From Myxococcota bacterium (GTDB taxonomy: Bacteria > Myxococcota_A > UBA9160 > UBA4427): a DNA stretch of 64,000 nucleotides. Location of the stretch: NCBI GenBank assembly GCA_030748735.1, contig JASMLK010000025.1, forward strand, positions 1 to 64,000. Reading direction: 5' to 3'. Positions 53,078 to 63,270 of this stretch are shown one piece after another. The notes beneath the pieces are model-generated. The model had not been told where the DNA came from and ran no database searches. It saw only the letters and a program-made list of their open reading frames with translations. The stretch's first letter is position 1, and each line of letters opens with the position of its first letter. Both the position numbers and the translations under genes were made by a program.

Positions 53078-53392
53078 ATGTCCAAGCAACCGAAACCGCT
53101 GCGCGGCTTTCAGCGCCGCCACCTCCGCAAGCTCGCCCACGGCAGAAAACCCGTCGTGTTCGTTGGCGACGGGGGCATAAGCGACGGCGTCGTGGCCGCC
53201 CTCGACGCAGCCCTGGCCGACCACGAGCTCGTCAAGGTGAAGCTGCGCGGCGCGGAGGCCAAGAAGGAAATGGCCGACCAGCTGGCGAAGCGCTCCGATG
53301 CGGAACTCTGCGGCCTGGTAGGCCACATGGTGATCCTCTACCGGCCCGACCCCGAGAACCCCGGGATCGAACTCCCGACCCGCGAAGCCTGA
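53078..53392 (+). CDS. yhbY: YhbY/CRS1-YhbY RNA-binding protein
   Basis: LRGFQRRHLRKLAHGRKPVVFVGDGGISDGVVAALDAALADHELVKVKL. Confidence 0.88.
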   Translation: MSKQPKPLRGFQRRHLRKLAHGRKPVVFVGDGGISDGVVAALDAALADHELVKVKLRGAEAKKEMADQLAKRSDAELCGLVGHMVILYRPDPENPGIELPTREA

Positions 53393-53423
53393 TCGATAGA
53401 TCGAGGCCTCAGCACCGCCTCGA

Positions 53424-54056
53424 TCAGGCGATTCGCGTGCACACCGGGCACACCACCGGCCCGGTTTCGCCGTTCGGGCGCACGCCGAGGAAGGCGTTCA
53501 CACCCGGCTCGAGGGTGTTGCCGCAGCGGGCGCAGGGGGCTTGCTGGTTCAGCACGAACGGCTGCCAGCCCAGCACGTCCTCGGCGGCCTTGGGTCCGGC
53601 CGGTTCGGCCCGGTCGGCCTCGGCTGCTTCGTCGGAGCGAAATTCTTCTTCGATATCAGTGACATCCGAGGTGTCACCGCGACGGCCCGCCGCCCGCCGA
53701 CGCGCCCCGCGTCGGGCGCTGCGAGTCGCTCGCTGCTGTTTGCGAACTCGTTCGCGTATCCCATCGGCCTCTTCGACTACGTCTTCGACGAAGTCCCCGA
53801 CGTCATCGGACACGTTTTCGACGACCGTGAAGACCTCCTCGAGGACATTGCGGACCAGGTTCGAAACGGGCACCCGCAGCTCGTCGGCCAGCTCCCGGAT
53901 GTCCTCCGAGAGCTGCTCGGAAATCCGGGTGTGAAGGACCCGCTCCTTGCGCCGGCCTCGCCGGTGCCGGCGCGAACGGCGGTCGCCGCAGCGGTGATCG
54001 GAGCCGCACTCCGACTGGCTGGTCGATTGATTGGAAGAACGATCTCGTTCGCTCAT
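53424..54056 (-). CDS. Hypothetical protein: basic N-term, helical middle, C-terminal zinc ribbon
   Basis: VLHTRISEQLSEDIRELADELRVPVSNLVRNVLEEVF (RHH-like); CARCGNTLEPG...CPVC. Confidence 0.6.
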   Translation of the reverse strand: MSERDRSSNQSTSQSECGSDHRCGDRRSRRHRRGRRKERVLHTRISEQLSEDIRELADELRVPVSNLVRNVLEEVFTVVENVSDDVGDFVEDVVEEADGIRERVRKQQRATRSARRGARRRAAGRRGDTSDVTDIEEEFRSDEAAEADRAEPAGPKAAEDVLGWQPFVLNQQAPCARCGNTLEPGVNAFLGVRPNGETGPVVCPVCTRIA

Positions 54057-54417
54057 GGCTCTACTCCTCATGGCCTCGGGCACGTTGGAGTTGACTGTGA
54101 GCCAACGTATCACAATGTGATACACCCGTCCCTGCAGGGGAAACGCTGCATCAAGGCACCACCCGATCCCCCGATCGATACCGCGCCAATGGCAACTCGA
54201 CACCGCTGCTCACTCGACGTACCCGTATGCGCCAACATGATCGGCGCGAAGGGCGTCGATCGAGACCAGGATTACGTTGTTGGGACCGGTTGGCGTCACG
54301 TCACCGCCGCACGCGAACAACACCGCAGCGAGCGCACTTTCCAGGGCGATCCTCTGGAGCTTCGTCCCCACACCGAGGAGTTTGTCACACGGCTTCGCGC
54401 GGGAAGAGGGGTCGGCC

Positions 54418-54441
54418 CCAGCTGGATACGAATCCAGCTGG
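54418..54441. repeat. Hairpin related to those flanking the HNH gene
   Basis: ccagctggat-acga-atccagctgg: 10-bp perfect arms. Confidence 0.6.
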
Positions 54442-54507
54442 CTTGGATTCAGGTCGAGACGACGCGGAAGAGCCTCGGTGGCAAGGTCAGCGGCTACACT
54501 CGGGGGG

Positions 54508-54693
54508 ATGGACCCTCTCTACGTACTACGCGTCTTGCTGACTTCGGTCGCAATAGGCGGCATCGTTTACGCGTGCCTGGGCACCGGGCTCGTCTCGCGC
54601 GAGCAGACCGACTGGTGGGGTGAGCTGCCAAAGCACAAGAAGATCGCGTTCGGTGCCGGCATCGCAGCCACGATTCTGCAGACCTTCGTCTGA
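54508..54693 (+). CDS. Small membrane protein
   Basis: MDPLYVLRVLLTSVAIGGIVYACLGTGLVSREQTDWWGELPKHKKIAFGAGIAATILQTFV. Confidence 0.55.
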   Translation: MDPLYVLRVLLTSVAIGGIVYACLGTGLVSREQTDWWGELPKHKKIAFGAGIAATILQTFV

Positions 54694-54723
54694 GCGCGGC
54701 GGTTTGGGTCCGCCCACGCGGTC

Positions 54724-55659
54724 TCACAGATACGAAAGCCAACCCTCGTAGCCGGGCAGCTTGCCCGAGACCAGGTCGAAGTACTTCGCCTGGAGCTTCT
54801 CGGCGACCGGGCCGCGGCGGCCGGCGCCGATGGCGCGGTGATCGAGGGAGCGGATCGGGGTCACCTCGGCCGCGGTACCCGTCAAGAAGATCTCATCGGC
54901 GATGTAGAGATCGTCACGCGTCACCGCACGTTCGACGACCTCATAGCCTTCGGTCTTCGCCAGTTCGATCAATGTCGCGCGCGTGATGCCGTCGAGCACC
55001 GAGTAGCGCTCGGGGGTGCTGATCACGCCGTCGCGCACGACGAAGACGTTCTCGCCCGTCGCTTCGCTCACCAGGCCCGTCGAGTCGAGCATGATGGCTT
55101 CGTCGAAGCCGTCGAGTAGCGCTTCGCGCTTGGCGAGGATCGAGTTTACGTAGTCGCCGCAGGTCTTGCCGTTGGTCATCTTCGAATTCACGAAGTGGCG
55201 CGAGAAGGTGGAGATCTTGGCCGAGATGCCGCGCTCCATGCCTTCTTCGCCGAGGTACTTGCCCCAGGGCCAGGAGATCACGGCGACGCGGATCGCATTG
55301 TTGCCCGGGTGAAGCCCCATCGCGCCGTCACCAATGAAGGCGATCGGGCGGACATAACCCTCGGCGAGCCCGTTGCGGCGCAGGCTTTCGGTCGCGGCTT
55401 CTTCGAGCACGGCCTGCTCGAAGGGAATGTCCATGAAGTTGATCTTGGCCGAGTCGTACAGACGCCGCATGTGTTCGGACAGCCGAAACACAGCCGACCG
55501 ATCGTCGTGGGTCCGGTAGCAACGGATCCCCTCGAAGACCCCGAGCCCATAGTGAAGCGTATGGGTCAGGATGTGGACGTTGGCTTCGTCCCAGGGAATG
55601 AACTCGCCATCGAGCCAGATCTCTTCGCCGCTGACTCCACCGTCGGCCTTGCTCGCCAT
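54724..55659 (-). CDS. ilvE: Branched-chain amino acid aminotransferase
   Basis: WLDGEFIPWDEANVHILTHTLHYGLGVFEGIRCY; TKMTNGKTCGDYVNSILAKREALLDGFDEAIMLDSTG. Confidence 0.94.
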   Translation of the reverse strand: MASKADGGVSGEEIWLDGEFIPWDEANVHILTHTLHYGLGVFEGIRCYRTHDDRSAVFRLSEHMRRLYDSAKINFMDIPFEQAVLEEAATESLRRNGLAEGYVRPIAFIGDGAMGLHPGNNAIRVAVISWPWGKYLGEEGMERGISAKISTFSRHFVNSKMTNGKTCGDYVNSILAKREALLDGFDEAIMLDSTGLVSEATGENVFVVRDGVISTPERYSVLDGITRATLIELAKTEGYEVVERAVTRDDLYIADEIFLTGTAAEVTPIRSLDHRAIGAGRRGPVAEKLQAKYFDLVSGKLPGYEGWLSYL

Positions 55660-55773
55660 GTCGCCTTGCTCTCCGTGTTACGTGTTGTGCGGCCACGCCG
55701 CCGCGCGAAAGACCGCAGAACGTAACAGATCGCAAAGCAGCGAAAACGGGCTCAGCAGCCCGTGGAGAACGGA

Positions 55774-56060
55774 TTAGCGCCGCAGCAGGCGCCCGACCAG
55801 GCCCCTGCTCTTCTCGCAGCGCAGGTTGATGAGGCGCAGTTCTCGCAAGGGCCGCGCCGCATTCCCTTCCTTCACCTGCAACTCGAACATCCCGGTCGCG
55901 ATCAGACCGAAGAGTGCGCGCCGCGTGACGGCGCTCGACATCGCACGACCGGAACCTGCGGGTCGTTGCCACTGCGACCGGAGCGCGCAGCCAGCACGAC
56001 GTCGAAGCCATCGCGCTTCGGCAGCGAGATGTCGAGGCAGGTGGCGTCGGTCACGCTTCG
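55774..56060 (-). pseudogene. Response-regulator remnant (receiver fragment plus frameshifted C-terminal part)
   Basis: Minus strand: VTDATCLDISLPKRDGFDVVLAARSGRSGNDPQVPVV then a different frame MSSAVTRRALFGLIATGMFELQVKEGNAARPLRELRLINLRCEKSRGLVGRLLRR*. Confidence 0.5.
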
Positions 56061-57103
56061 CTGTTCATCTGGCGTGCGATTGCGGGCCCGAAAGGTGCCT
56101 GGAGGATACCGGCTTCGGTCACGATGGCGCTTACGAGATGCGCGGGCGTGACGTCGAATGCGGGATGGCGAACCGGAACGCCGGCCGGAACGAGTGCGTG
56201 GTCAGCGAGGATTGCGACCTCGTCGCGCCCGCGTTCTTCGATCGGGATCGCGCTGCCGTCGGGTGTTTCGAGGTCGATCGTCGTGCGCGGAGCCGCGACG
56301 TAGAAGGGGATCTCGTGGGCACGCGCGAGAACCGCGAGCGCGTAGGTGCCGATCTTGTTCGCCACGTCTCCGTTGGCCGCGATGCGATCGGCTCCGACCA
56401 CCACGAGGTCGACCTGCCCCGTGCACATCAGGTGTCCGGCCATGTTGTCGGTGATCACCGTTATGGGCACGCGATCGCGTTGCAACTCCCACGCAGTCAG
56501 TCGCGCACCCTGCAGGAAGGGCCGCGTTTCGTCGGCCAGGACCTCGATGCCGCGCCCCGCGTCGTGGGCTGCGCGAATCACCCCGAGTGCAGTTCCGTAG
56601 CCCGCCGTTGCGAGTGCACCTGCATTGCAATGGGTGAGCACACACGCGCCCTCGGGAACGAGTTCGAGACCCGCGGCACCGATTGCACGGCAGTTGCGTA
56701 CGTCCTCATCGTGAATGTGCTGCGCCTCGTCGATCAGCGCTTCGCGAAGCGCCTCGACGTTTCTGCCCTCGTGGGCGTTCCAGATCTCGCTCATGCGTCC
56801 GAGCGCCCAGAAGAGATTCACCGCCGTCGGCCGGGTTCGCGCGAGACGTTCGCGTGCCGACTCGAGGTCGCAGATCAGGCTTTGCGCATCGCTTGCCGGC
56901 GAGACCACGGCGGCGCGCGCAATCCCCATCGCGGCCGCGCAACCGATCGCAGGGGCGCCTCGAATCGCGAGGTCCTCGATCGCAAACGCGATCTCTTCCA
57001 CATCGCGCAGTTCCAGGTAGTGCTCTTCCGCCGGGAGCCGCCGCTGGTCGAGCATCACCACGGCATCGTCCCGCCATGCAATGGTGAACCACTCCGAACT
57101 CAT
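56051..57103 (-). CDS. mtnA: S-methyl-5-thioribose-1-phosphate isomerase
   Basis: IRGAPAIGCAAAMGIA; LTHCNAGALATAGYGTALGVIRAAHDAGRGIEVLADETRPFLQGARLTAWEL; GADRIAANGDVANKIGTYALA. Confidence 0.95.
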   Translation of the reverse strand: MSSEWFTIAWRDDAVVMLDQRRLPAEEHYLELRDVEEIAFAIEDLAIRGAPAIGCAAAMGIARAAVVSPASDAQSLICDLESARERLARTRPTAVNLFWALGRMSEIWNAHEGRNVEALREALIDEAQHIHDEDVRNCRAIGAAGLELVPEGACVLTHCNAGALATAGYGTALGVIRAAHDAGRGIEVLADETRPFLQGARLTAWELQRDRVPITVITDNMAGHLMCTGQVDLVVVGADRIAANGDVANKIGTYALAVLARAHEIPFYVAAPRTTIDLETPDGSAIPIEERGRDEVAILADHALVPAGVPVRHPAFDVTPAHLVSAIVTEAGILQAPFGPAIARQMNSEA

Positions 57104-57128
57104 GCTGCCGCTCCGTCCCTTCCGCGCG

Positions 57129-58643
57129 CTACTGCGCCGCGAGTTCGCGTTCGAGGATCTGCTTCACGTCCGCGGGGTTCGCCTTGCCCTGGGTCGCCTT
57201 CATCACCTGACCCATCAGGAAGTTCAACACCTTGCCGTCTCCCTCGCGGTACTTGTCGACGGAATCGGGGTTGCTGGCGATCACTTCTCGTGCGACGCCT
57301 TCGATCAGCCCCGTGTCCTGAACCGATTCGAGGCCACGTTCGGCCATGATGGCTTCGGGGTCTCCCCCCGACTCGGCGAGCACGCCGTAGATTTCGCGCC
57401 CGCTCTTCGCGGTAAGACGCCCCGAATCCACCAACGCGACGAGCGCGGCGAAGCTTTCGGGGGTGAGCGCGAGGTCTTCGATGCTGCGGTCTCCTTCGCC
57501 GAGGCTCTGCAACACATCGCGCAGAATCCAATTGGCGACCGACTTCGGTTGCGCGTGGATCACCGTCGCGTCTTCGAAAAACTGCGCGAGCGCCCGGCTC
57601 TGGGTCAGCGTCGTCGCGTCCGATTCGCTGAGCGCGTACTCGGCGACGAAGCGATCGCGCTTGTCGTCTGGCAGTTCGGGCAACTGGGCCTGCACGGCTT
57701 CGATGTCCGCTTCGCTGATCATGAGTGGGACGAGATCGGGATCGTCGAAGTAGCGGTAGTCGTCCGCGTTTTCCTTGAGGCGCATGACGCTCGTATGTCC
57801 CGTGGCGGGATCGAACGCCATGGTGGCCTGCACGACTTCGTCGCCGTCGTCGAGCACTTCGGCCTGGCGCTCGACTTCGGCGTTGATCGCCGCTTCGACG
57901 AAGGCGAACGAATTGAGGTTCTTGATCTCGGTGCGCGTCCCCAACTCTGCACCCGGGCGACGCAGCGACACGTTGGCGTCGCAGCGGAACTGGCCTTTTT
58001 CCATGTCGGCGTCCGATACCCCGATGTAACGAAGGATGGCGCGCAACTTCTTGAGATAGGCGCTCGCCTCCGCGGCCGAGCGCAGATCGGGTTCGCTCAC
58101 GATTTCGAGCAGCGGCACACCGGCGCGATTGAGATCGACCAACGTGTCGGTGGTCGCGTGGGTGGCGTCGTGGATCGATTTGCCGGCGTCTTCTTCGAGG
58201 TGGGCTCGCGTAATGCCGATCCGCTTCTGCACGACCTCGGCGCCGCCGCCCTTCTTCTTTCCTTTCTTCTTGCCCTTTCCCGAAGCCACTTCGATCTCGA
58301 GCCAACCATCGCTCACGGTGGGTTCTTCGAATTGCGAGATCTGATAGCCCTTGGGAAGATCGGGGTAGAAGTAGTTCTTGCGCGAAAACACCGACCGCTC
58401 GTTGATCGTGCTGTGGGTCGCCAGACCGAGGCGGATCGCGAGTTCGATCACCGAGCGATTCAACACCGGCAACACACCGGGCAATGCAAGGTCGACCGGG
58501 TGGGTGTTGTGATTGGGCTCGTCGCCATACGCCACGGGGGCCGGGCTGAAGAGCTTCGACTGCGTGCGCAGATGGGTGTGGACTTCGAGGCCGATCACGA
58601 CCTCGTATCCCATGTAGAGCTGGTCTTCGCGTGCCTCGCTCAT
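57129..58643 (-). CDS. gatB: Asp-tRNA(Asn)/Glu-tRNA(Gln) amidotransferase subunit B
   Basis: YEVVIGLEVHTHLRTQSKLFSPAP; NEPHNHT-like PNHNTHPVDLALPGVLPVLN; DANVSLRRPG. Confidence 0.96.
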   Translation of the reverse strand: MSEAREDQLYMGYEVVIGLEVHTHLRTQSKLFSPAPVAYGDEPNHNTHPVDLALPGVLPVLNRSVIELAIRLGLATHSTINERSVFSRKNYFYPDLPKGYQISQFEEPTVSDGWLEIEVASGKGKKKGKKKGGGAEVVQKRIGITRAHLEEDAGKSIHDATHATTDTLVDLNRAGVPLLEIVSEPDLRSAAEASAYLKKLRAILRYIGVSDADMEKGQFRCDANVSLRRPGAELGTRTEIKNLNSFAFVEAAINAEVERQAEVLDDGDEVVQATMAFDPATGHTSVMRLKENADDYRYFDDPDLVPLMISEADIEAVQAQLPELPDDKRDRFVAEYALSESDATTLTQSRALAQFFEDATVIHAQPKSVANWILRDVLQSLGEGDRSIEDLALTPESFAALVALVDSGRLTAKSGREIYGVLAESGGDPEAIMAERGLESVQDTGLIEGVAREVIASNPDSVDKYREGDGKVLNFLMGQVMKATQGKANPADVKQILERELAAQ

Positions 58644-60106
58644 GCGAACTCCGGGGGGTGGACGAGATGATGGTCGGTGCGGCGCTGGTACGCGTCGGCG
58701 ACGCGCAGCAGGCGTCCTTCGTCGAGCACGCGGCCGAGCAACTGCAAGCCGACGGGAAGGCCTCCCGTGAGACCGCAAGGAACACTGATCCCGGGAATGC
58801 CCGCGAGGTTGGCTGAAACGGTGTAGATGTCCGACAGATACATGCTGACCGGATCGTCGATCTTCTCACCGAGCGCGAAGGCCGTTTCGGGGCTGGTGGG
58901 CGTCGCGATCACATCGCACTGCGAGAACGCCGCGTCGAAGTCGTCGCGCAACAGCGTGCGCACCTGCTGGGCCTTCTTGTAGTAGGCGTCGAAGTAGCCC
59001 GCGGAAAGCACGTAGGTGCCGAGCATGATGCGGCGCTTCACTTCGTCGCCGAAGCCTTCGGAGCGCGATCGTTCGTACATCTGCTGGTAGTCCGCGACCC
59101 CTTCCGCGCGGCGTCCGTAACGCGCGCCGTCGAAACGGGCGAGGTTGCTCGACGCTTCGGCGTTGGCGATCAGGTAGTAGGCCGGCACCCCGTAGCGCGT
59201 ACGCGGCAGACTCACCTCGACGACCTTCGCACCGGCCGCTTCGAGATCGGCAACACCGGCCCGCACCCGCTCGAGCACTTCCGGATCGCCACCCGAGACG
59301 TCGAAGTATTCCTTCGGTAACCCGATCGTGAGCCCCTCGACGTCGCCGTCGAGCCCCTCGCTGTACTGCGGCACCGGCTCGGGAATCGAAGTCGAATCGC
59401 GAGGGTCGTGTCCGGCGATGGTTTCGAGCAGCAGCGCGGCGTCGGCGGCCGAATGCGTGAAGGTCCCGATCTGGTCGAGGGACGACGCAAAGGCCACGAG
59501 ACCCCAACGCGATACGCGTCCATAGGTGGGCTTCAACCCGGTCACACCGCAGAAGCTCGCGGGCTGACGGATCGAGCCCCCGGTGTCGCTACCCAACGCG
59601 CCGCCGACGATGCCCGCCGACACCGAGGCCGCCGATCCACCCGATGATCCACCACAGGTTCGCTCGAGATCCCACGGGTTGTGCGCGACACCGTGGATCG
59701 TGTTCTCGGTCGACGAGCCCATCGCGAACTCGTCCATGTTCGCCGCACCGAGCACGACTGCACCCGCCGCCTGAAGTCGTTCGACCACGCAGGCGTCGAA
59801 CGGCGACGAATAACCTTCGAGGATGCGCGACGAACAAGTCGTCGGTTCACCGCGCATCACCATGTTGTCCTTCAAGACGATCGCAACCCCGTCGAGCGCG
59901 GAAAGCACCTTGCCCGAAGCGCGGCGGGCGTCGGCCTCGTCGGCGTCGCGCTGCGCGCGCTCACCCCGCGAATGCACGACGGCGTTGAGCCGCACGTGGG
60001 TTGCCGCGTGGCGTTCGAGGGCGGCGTCGACGAGTTCGCGCGACGAACAGCTGCCGCTCGCCAGCGCGTCCCGCTGCTCCACCAGCCCCGCAAATGCGTC
60101 GACCAT
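58640..60106 (-). CDS. gatA: Asp-tRNA(Asn)/Glu-tRNA(Gln) amidotransferase subunit A
   Basis: GGSSGGSAASVSAGIVGGALGSDTGGSIRQPASFCGVTGLKPTYGRVSRWGLVAFASSLDQIG amidase signature. Confidence 0.96.
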   Translation of the reverse strand: MVDAFAGLVEQRDALASGSCSSRELVDAALERHAATHVRLNAVVHSRGERAQRDADEADARRASGKVLSALDGVAIVLKDNMVMRGEPTTCSSRILEGYSSPFDACVVERLQAAGAVVLGAANMDEFAMGSSTENTIHGVAHNPWDLERTCGGSSGGSAASVSAGIVGGALGSDTGGSIRQPASFCGVTGLKPTYGRVSRWGLVAFASSLDQIGTFTHSAADAALLLETIAGHDPRDSTSIPEPVPQYSEGLDGDVEGLTIGLPKEYFDVSGGDPEVLERVRAGVADLEAAGAKVVEVSLPRTRYGVPAYYLIANAEASSNLARFDGARYGRRAEGVADYQQMYERSRSEGFGDEVKRRIMLGTYVLSAGYFDAYYKKAQQVRTLLRDDFDAAFSQCDVIATPTSPETAFALGEKIDDPVSMYLSDIYTVSANLAGIPGISVPCGLTGGLPVGLQLLGRVLDEGRLLRVADAYQRRTDHHLVHPPEFA

Positions 60107-60408
60107 CAGCCCTCTTCTCCTTCGAGGACCTTCGGGACCGAAAAGGCGGTGCCGACGTGTCGGGGTGCGTTGCTGACCGCGACTTCGGGGTCGAGAGCCG
60201 GCGCAGCTTCGTCCTCGCGCACCGGGGTTTCGAGCTCGATCGCATGTGCGGTGGGCGTAATGTCGCTCGTATCGAGCTCTTCGAGCGTGGCGACCCATTC
60301 GAGGATGCGATCCATGTCCCTGGCCATGCGATCGACTTCGTCCGGGTCGAGGGAAAGGCGCGCGAGCCCCGCGATATAGGTCACCTGGTCGGCACTGATC
60401 TTGGTCAT
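60106..60408 (-). CDS. gatC: Asp-tRNA(Asn)/Glu-tRNA(Gln) amidotransferase subunit C
   Basis: MTKISADQVTYIAGLARLSLDPDEVDRMARDMDRILEWVATLEELDTSDITPTAHAIEL; ATGA overlap with gatA. Confidence 0.93.
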   Translation of the reverse strand: MTKISADQVTYIAGLARLSLDPDEVDRMARDMDRILEWVATLEELDTSDITPTAHAIELETPVREDEAAPALDPEVAVSNAPRHVGTAFSVPKVLEGEEG

Positions 60409-60486
60409 AGCGGGCAGCAGGCTAGCAAGGCATCGGCCAATGCGGCATTGCGCCGGGTGTACCCGAGGGATAGCCTCGCTCGCCTG

Positions 60487-61980
60487 ATGACAAGCGAATC
60501 CGACGTTTTTACGTCGCTCTCCGAAGATATCCAGAAAGGCATCACGGACCTCGGCTGGTCGATCCCCATGCCCGTCCAGGCCAAGGCCATCCCGCTGATG
60601 CGCGAGGGCGGCGACCTGATCGTGAAGGCGCTCACCGGTAGTGGCAAGACCGGTGCTTTCGCGATCCCCGTGTGCGAAGCCATCGACACCGAATCCCGCG
60701 ACACGCAGGCGCTCATCATGCTGCCGACGCGCGAACTCGCGATCCAGGTTGCGAACGAGACCATGAAGATCGGGGAGCATCGCGGCGTACGCTGCCTGCC
60801 CGTCTACGGTGGTGTCGGATACGGCCCGCAGAACGAAGGGCTGGCCGCGGGGGCACACGTCATCGTGGGCACACCCGGCCGCATCCTCGACCACCTCGGC
60901 AACGGTCGCATCGACTTTTCGAAGCTCCGCGTCCTGGTGCTCGACGAAGCCGACGAAATGCTCTCGCTGGGCTTCTGGCCCGACATGCGCGAGATCGCTT
61001 CGCACCTGCCGGAAGACCGGAAGACCCACCTCTTTTCGGCGACGATGCCCGAAAAGGTGCGCTCGCTGTCGCGCTTCTTCCAGAACGACGCCGAGTTCGT
61101 GACCCTCGAAGACGATCAGGTCGCACCGCAGCAGATCGAGCACTGCTACTACGTCTGCACGGCGCAGAACAAGGAAGCGACACTTCTCCGCATCATCGAA
61201 TACGAAGATCCCGAGAGCGCGATCATCTTCTGCAACACCAAGGCCGACGTTCGCTACGTGACCAATTACCTCACCAAGCGCAACATCGACGCCGACCAGA
61301 TTTCGGGCGACCTCACCCAGCAAGCGCGCGAAGCCGCAATCAAGCGCATCAAGAAGGGCAAGCTGCGCTTTCTCGTTGCGACCGACGTTGCGGCGCGCGG
61401 GATCGACATCAGCGACCTGTCCCACGTCATCAGTTACAACGCCTCCGACTCGCCCGAGACCTACGTGCATCGCACCGGGCGGACCGGGCGCGCGGGCAAG
61501 AGCGGGGTCGCGATCTCGCTCGTGTCCGGGCTCGACATCGGCAACTTCAAGCACATGCAGAATGTGAACAAGATCAAGGTTGCCGAGCGAAAAATCCCGA
61601 GCGAAAAGGACGTGCGAAACCGCATCGCCGAGCGCCTGAAGGTGAAGGTCGAGCACGAGATGCGCGCACTGCCGAAGGAAGTCGTGGCCGACCGCATCGA
61701 TCGACTCATTCCCGTCGTCGAGACCCTGGCGGACAGCCAGGAGGGGCGGCGTGACCTCGCCGGTATCCTCGCCGCCTACCTGGCGGAACATCGCCCCGAA
61801 ACCACCGTGACCGACACCGACGCCGCGGCCAAGGACGACGCATTCGAAGGCACCGCGAGCAGCGACATCGTGGACGATCGCCCGCCGAAACGCAGAGGCG
61901 GTGGCGGGCGCGGGCGCTCCGGTGGTGGAGGCGGGCGCGGTGGCAGAGGTGGAGGCGGCCGCGGCAGGCGGTCGCGATAG
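60487..61980 (+). CDS. DEAD/DEAH-box RNA helicase with RGG-rich C-terminus
   Basis: ALTGSGKTGAFAIP; PTRELAIQ; VLDEADEMLSLGF; SATMP; HRTGRTGRAGKSG; C-term RRGGGGRGRSGGGGGRGGRGGGGRGRRSR. Confidence 0.95.
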   Translation: MTSESDVFTSLSEDIQKGITDLGWSIPMPVQAKAIPLMREGGDLIVKALTGSGKTGAFAIPVCEAIDTESRDTQALIMLPTRELAIQVANETMKIGEHRGVRCLPVYGGVGYGPQNEGLAAGAHVIVGTPGRILDHLGNGRIDFSKLRVLVLDEADEMLSLGFWPDMREIASHLPEDRKTHLFSATMPEKVRSLSRFFQNDAEFVTLEDDQVAPQQIEHCYYVCTAQNKEATLLRIIEYEDPESAIIFCNTKADVRYVTNYLTKRNIDADQISGDLTQQAREAAIKRIKKGKLRFLVATDVAARGIDISDLSHVISYNASDSPETYVHRTGRTGRAGKSGVAISLVSGLDIGNFKHMQNVNKIKVAERKIPSEKDVRNRIAERLKVKVEHEMRALPKEVVADRIDRLIPVVETLADSQEGRRDLAGILAAYLAEHRPETTVTDTDAAAKDDAFEGTASSDIVDDRPPKRRGGGGRGRSGGGGGRGGRGGGGRGRRSR

Positions 61981-61989
61981 ACGGTCGCG

Positions 61990-63270
61990 TTGAGTTCGAC
62001 GCCGTCCGCGACTGACGCCCCCGCAAGTGCTCCGCGGGAAGCGACCGTCGCTGCGACGCGCGCCCTCCCCAACTGGTTCTACGCCGCCCTCGCGTTCGGC
62101 GCCGTCGTTCGTTTGTTCCTGCTTTCCGCGACGCCCGGAACCCTCGATGTCGAAGTGTGGCAGCTGCACACCATGGCACTCGGGAAGAAGGGGCTGATCG
62201 ACTACTACCAGGGCGGCGCGCTCCAGTTCAATCATCCGCCCCCGGTCGCGATCGCGATGTCGGGAGTCGCCGGGTTCGCGAAGGCTACGGGCCTCTCGTT
62301 CGCGGCGTGCCTGCGCTTTCCGTTCGTGCTGTTCGATCTGGCAACCGTGGTGCTGCTGCTTCGTTGGTTGCAGGGATCACGCCACCGCGAGTGGGTCGCC
62401 GCCGCCTTCTGGTTGCATCCGCTGGCCGTCATCTATTCCGCCTATCACGGCAACACCGATTCGGCGGTCGCGACCTTTGCGGTCGCGGGGGCGATGTTCG
62501 CGTCGCGCGGCAACGGGGCACTCGCGGGCGCCATGCTGGGGCTCGGTGTCTGGATCAAGCTTCCCGTCGTACTGGCCGGTCCCGCACTTCTGCTGGCACT
62601 GCCCGACAAGCGGGAGACGCTGCGTTTCTGTGCCGTGGGCGGTGTCGTCGCGATCGCGGGGTTCGCCCCCGCGCTCATCATGGACGCACGGGCGGTCGTC
62701 GACGCGGTGATCCTCTATCCGGGTCTCGAAATCCGCACCGGGAGCGGCATCACGATCTGGGGACTCCTCAATCTACTTCCCGACATGGAGTCCCTTTCGA
62801 CGTCGATGCGTCTTTCGCTCATCGACCTGCGCGCTTTCGTCATGCAGTGGAACAGCGCGATCGCGATTGGCCCTGTTCTGCTACTTGCGTGGTTGCGCCG
62901 CGGTGACGTTCCCGCCAACGCCGCAACACTCGGCACGACCCTCGCCGCCGGCTTCGCGCTCTTCTACGGCTTCACCAACAGCTGGGCATTCCAGTACTTC
63001 GCCTGGTCGATCCCCTTCTGGCTGCTGGCGCCGCGCTGGTTTGCGCTCGGCGCATCGCTGTTCGCCAGCGCGTACATCTACGGCCTCTACGCGTGGCTCT
63101 GCGGCGACCCGTTCCTGCTCGGCAGCTGGGACTTCATCGGCAAACCCGATTGGCCCGGCGCATTGCTGGCGGCGCGCAACGCGGCCAATGCCTTCTTCGC
63201 GCTGAGTGGAATCGTCTTCCTCGTGTCGGCCATCCGGGGAAGCCGAGCTCAGCAGCAGAACGCGGGCTAG
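61990..63270 (+). CDS. Polytopic membrane glycosyltransferase-like protein (GT-C fold suspected)
   Basis: Multiple TM helices; DVEVWQLHTMALGKKGLIDYYQGGALQFNHPPPVAIAM; HPLAVIYSAYHGNTDS pattern. TTG start. Confidence 0.65.
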   Translation: MSSTPSATDAPASAPREATVAATRALPNWFYAALAFGAVVRLFLLSATPGTLDVEVWQLHTMALGKKGLIDYYQGGALQFNHPPPVAIAMSGVAGFAKATGLSFAACLRFPFVLFDLATVVLLLRWLQGSRHREWVAAAFWLHPLAVIYSAYHGNTDSAVATFAVAGAMFASRGNGALAGAMLGLGVWIKLPVVLAGPALLLALPDKRETLRFCAVGGVVAIAGFAPALIMDARAVVDAVILYPGLEIRTGSGITIWGLLNLLPDMESLSTSMRLSLIDLRAFVMQWNSAIAIGPVLLLAWLRRGDVPANAATLGTTLAAGFALFYGFTNSWAFQYFAWSIPFWLLAPRWFALGASLFASAYIYGLYAWLCGDPFLLGSWDFIGKPDWPGALLAARNAANAFFALSGIVFLVSAIRGSRAQQQNAG

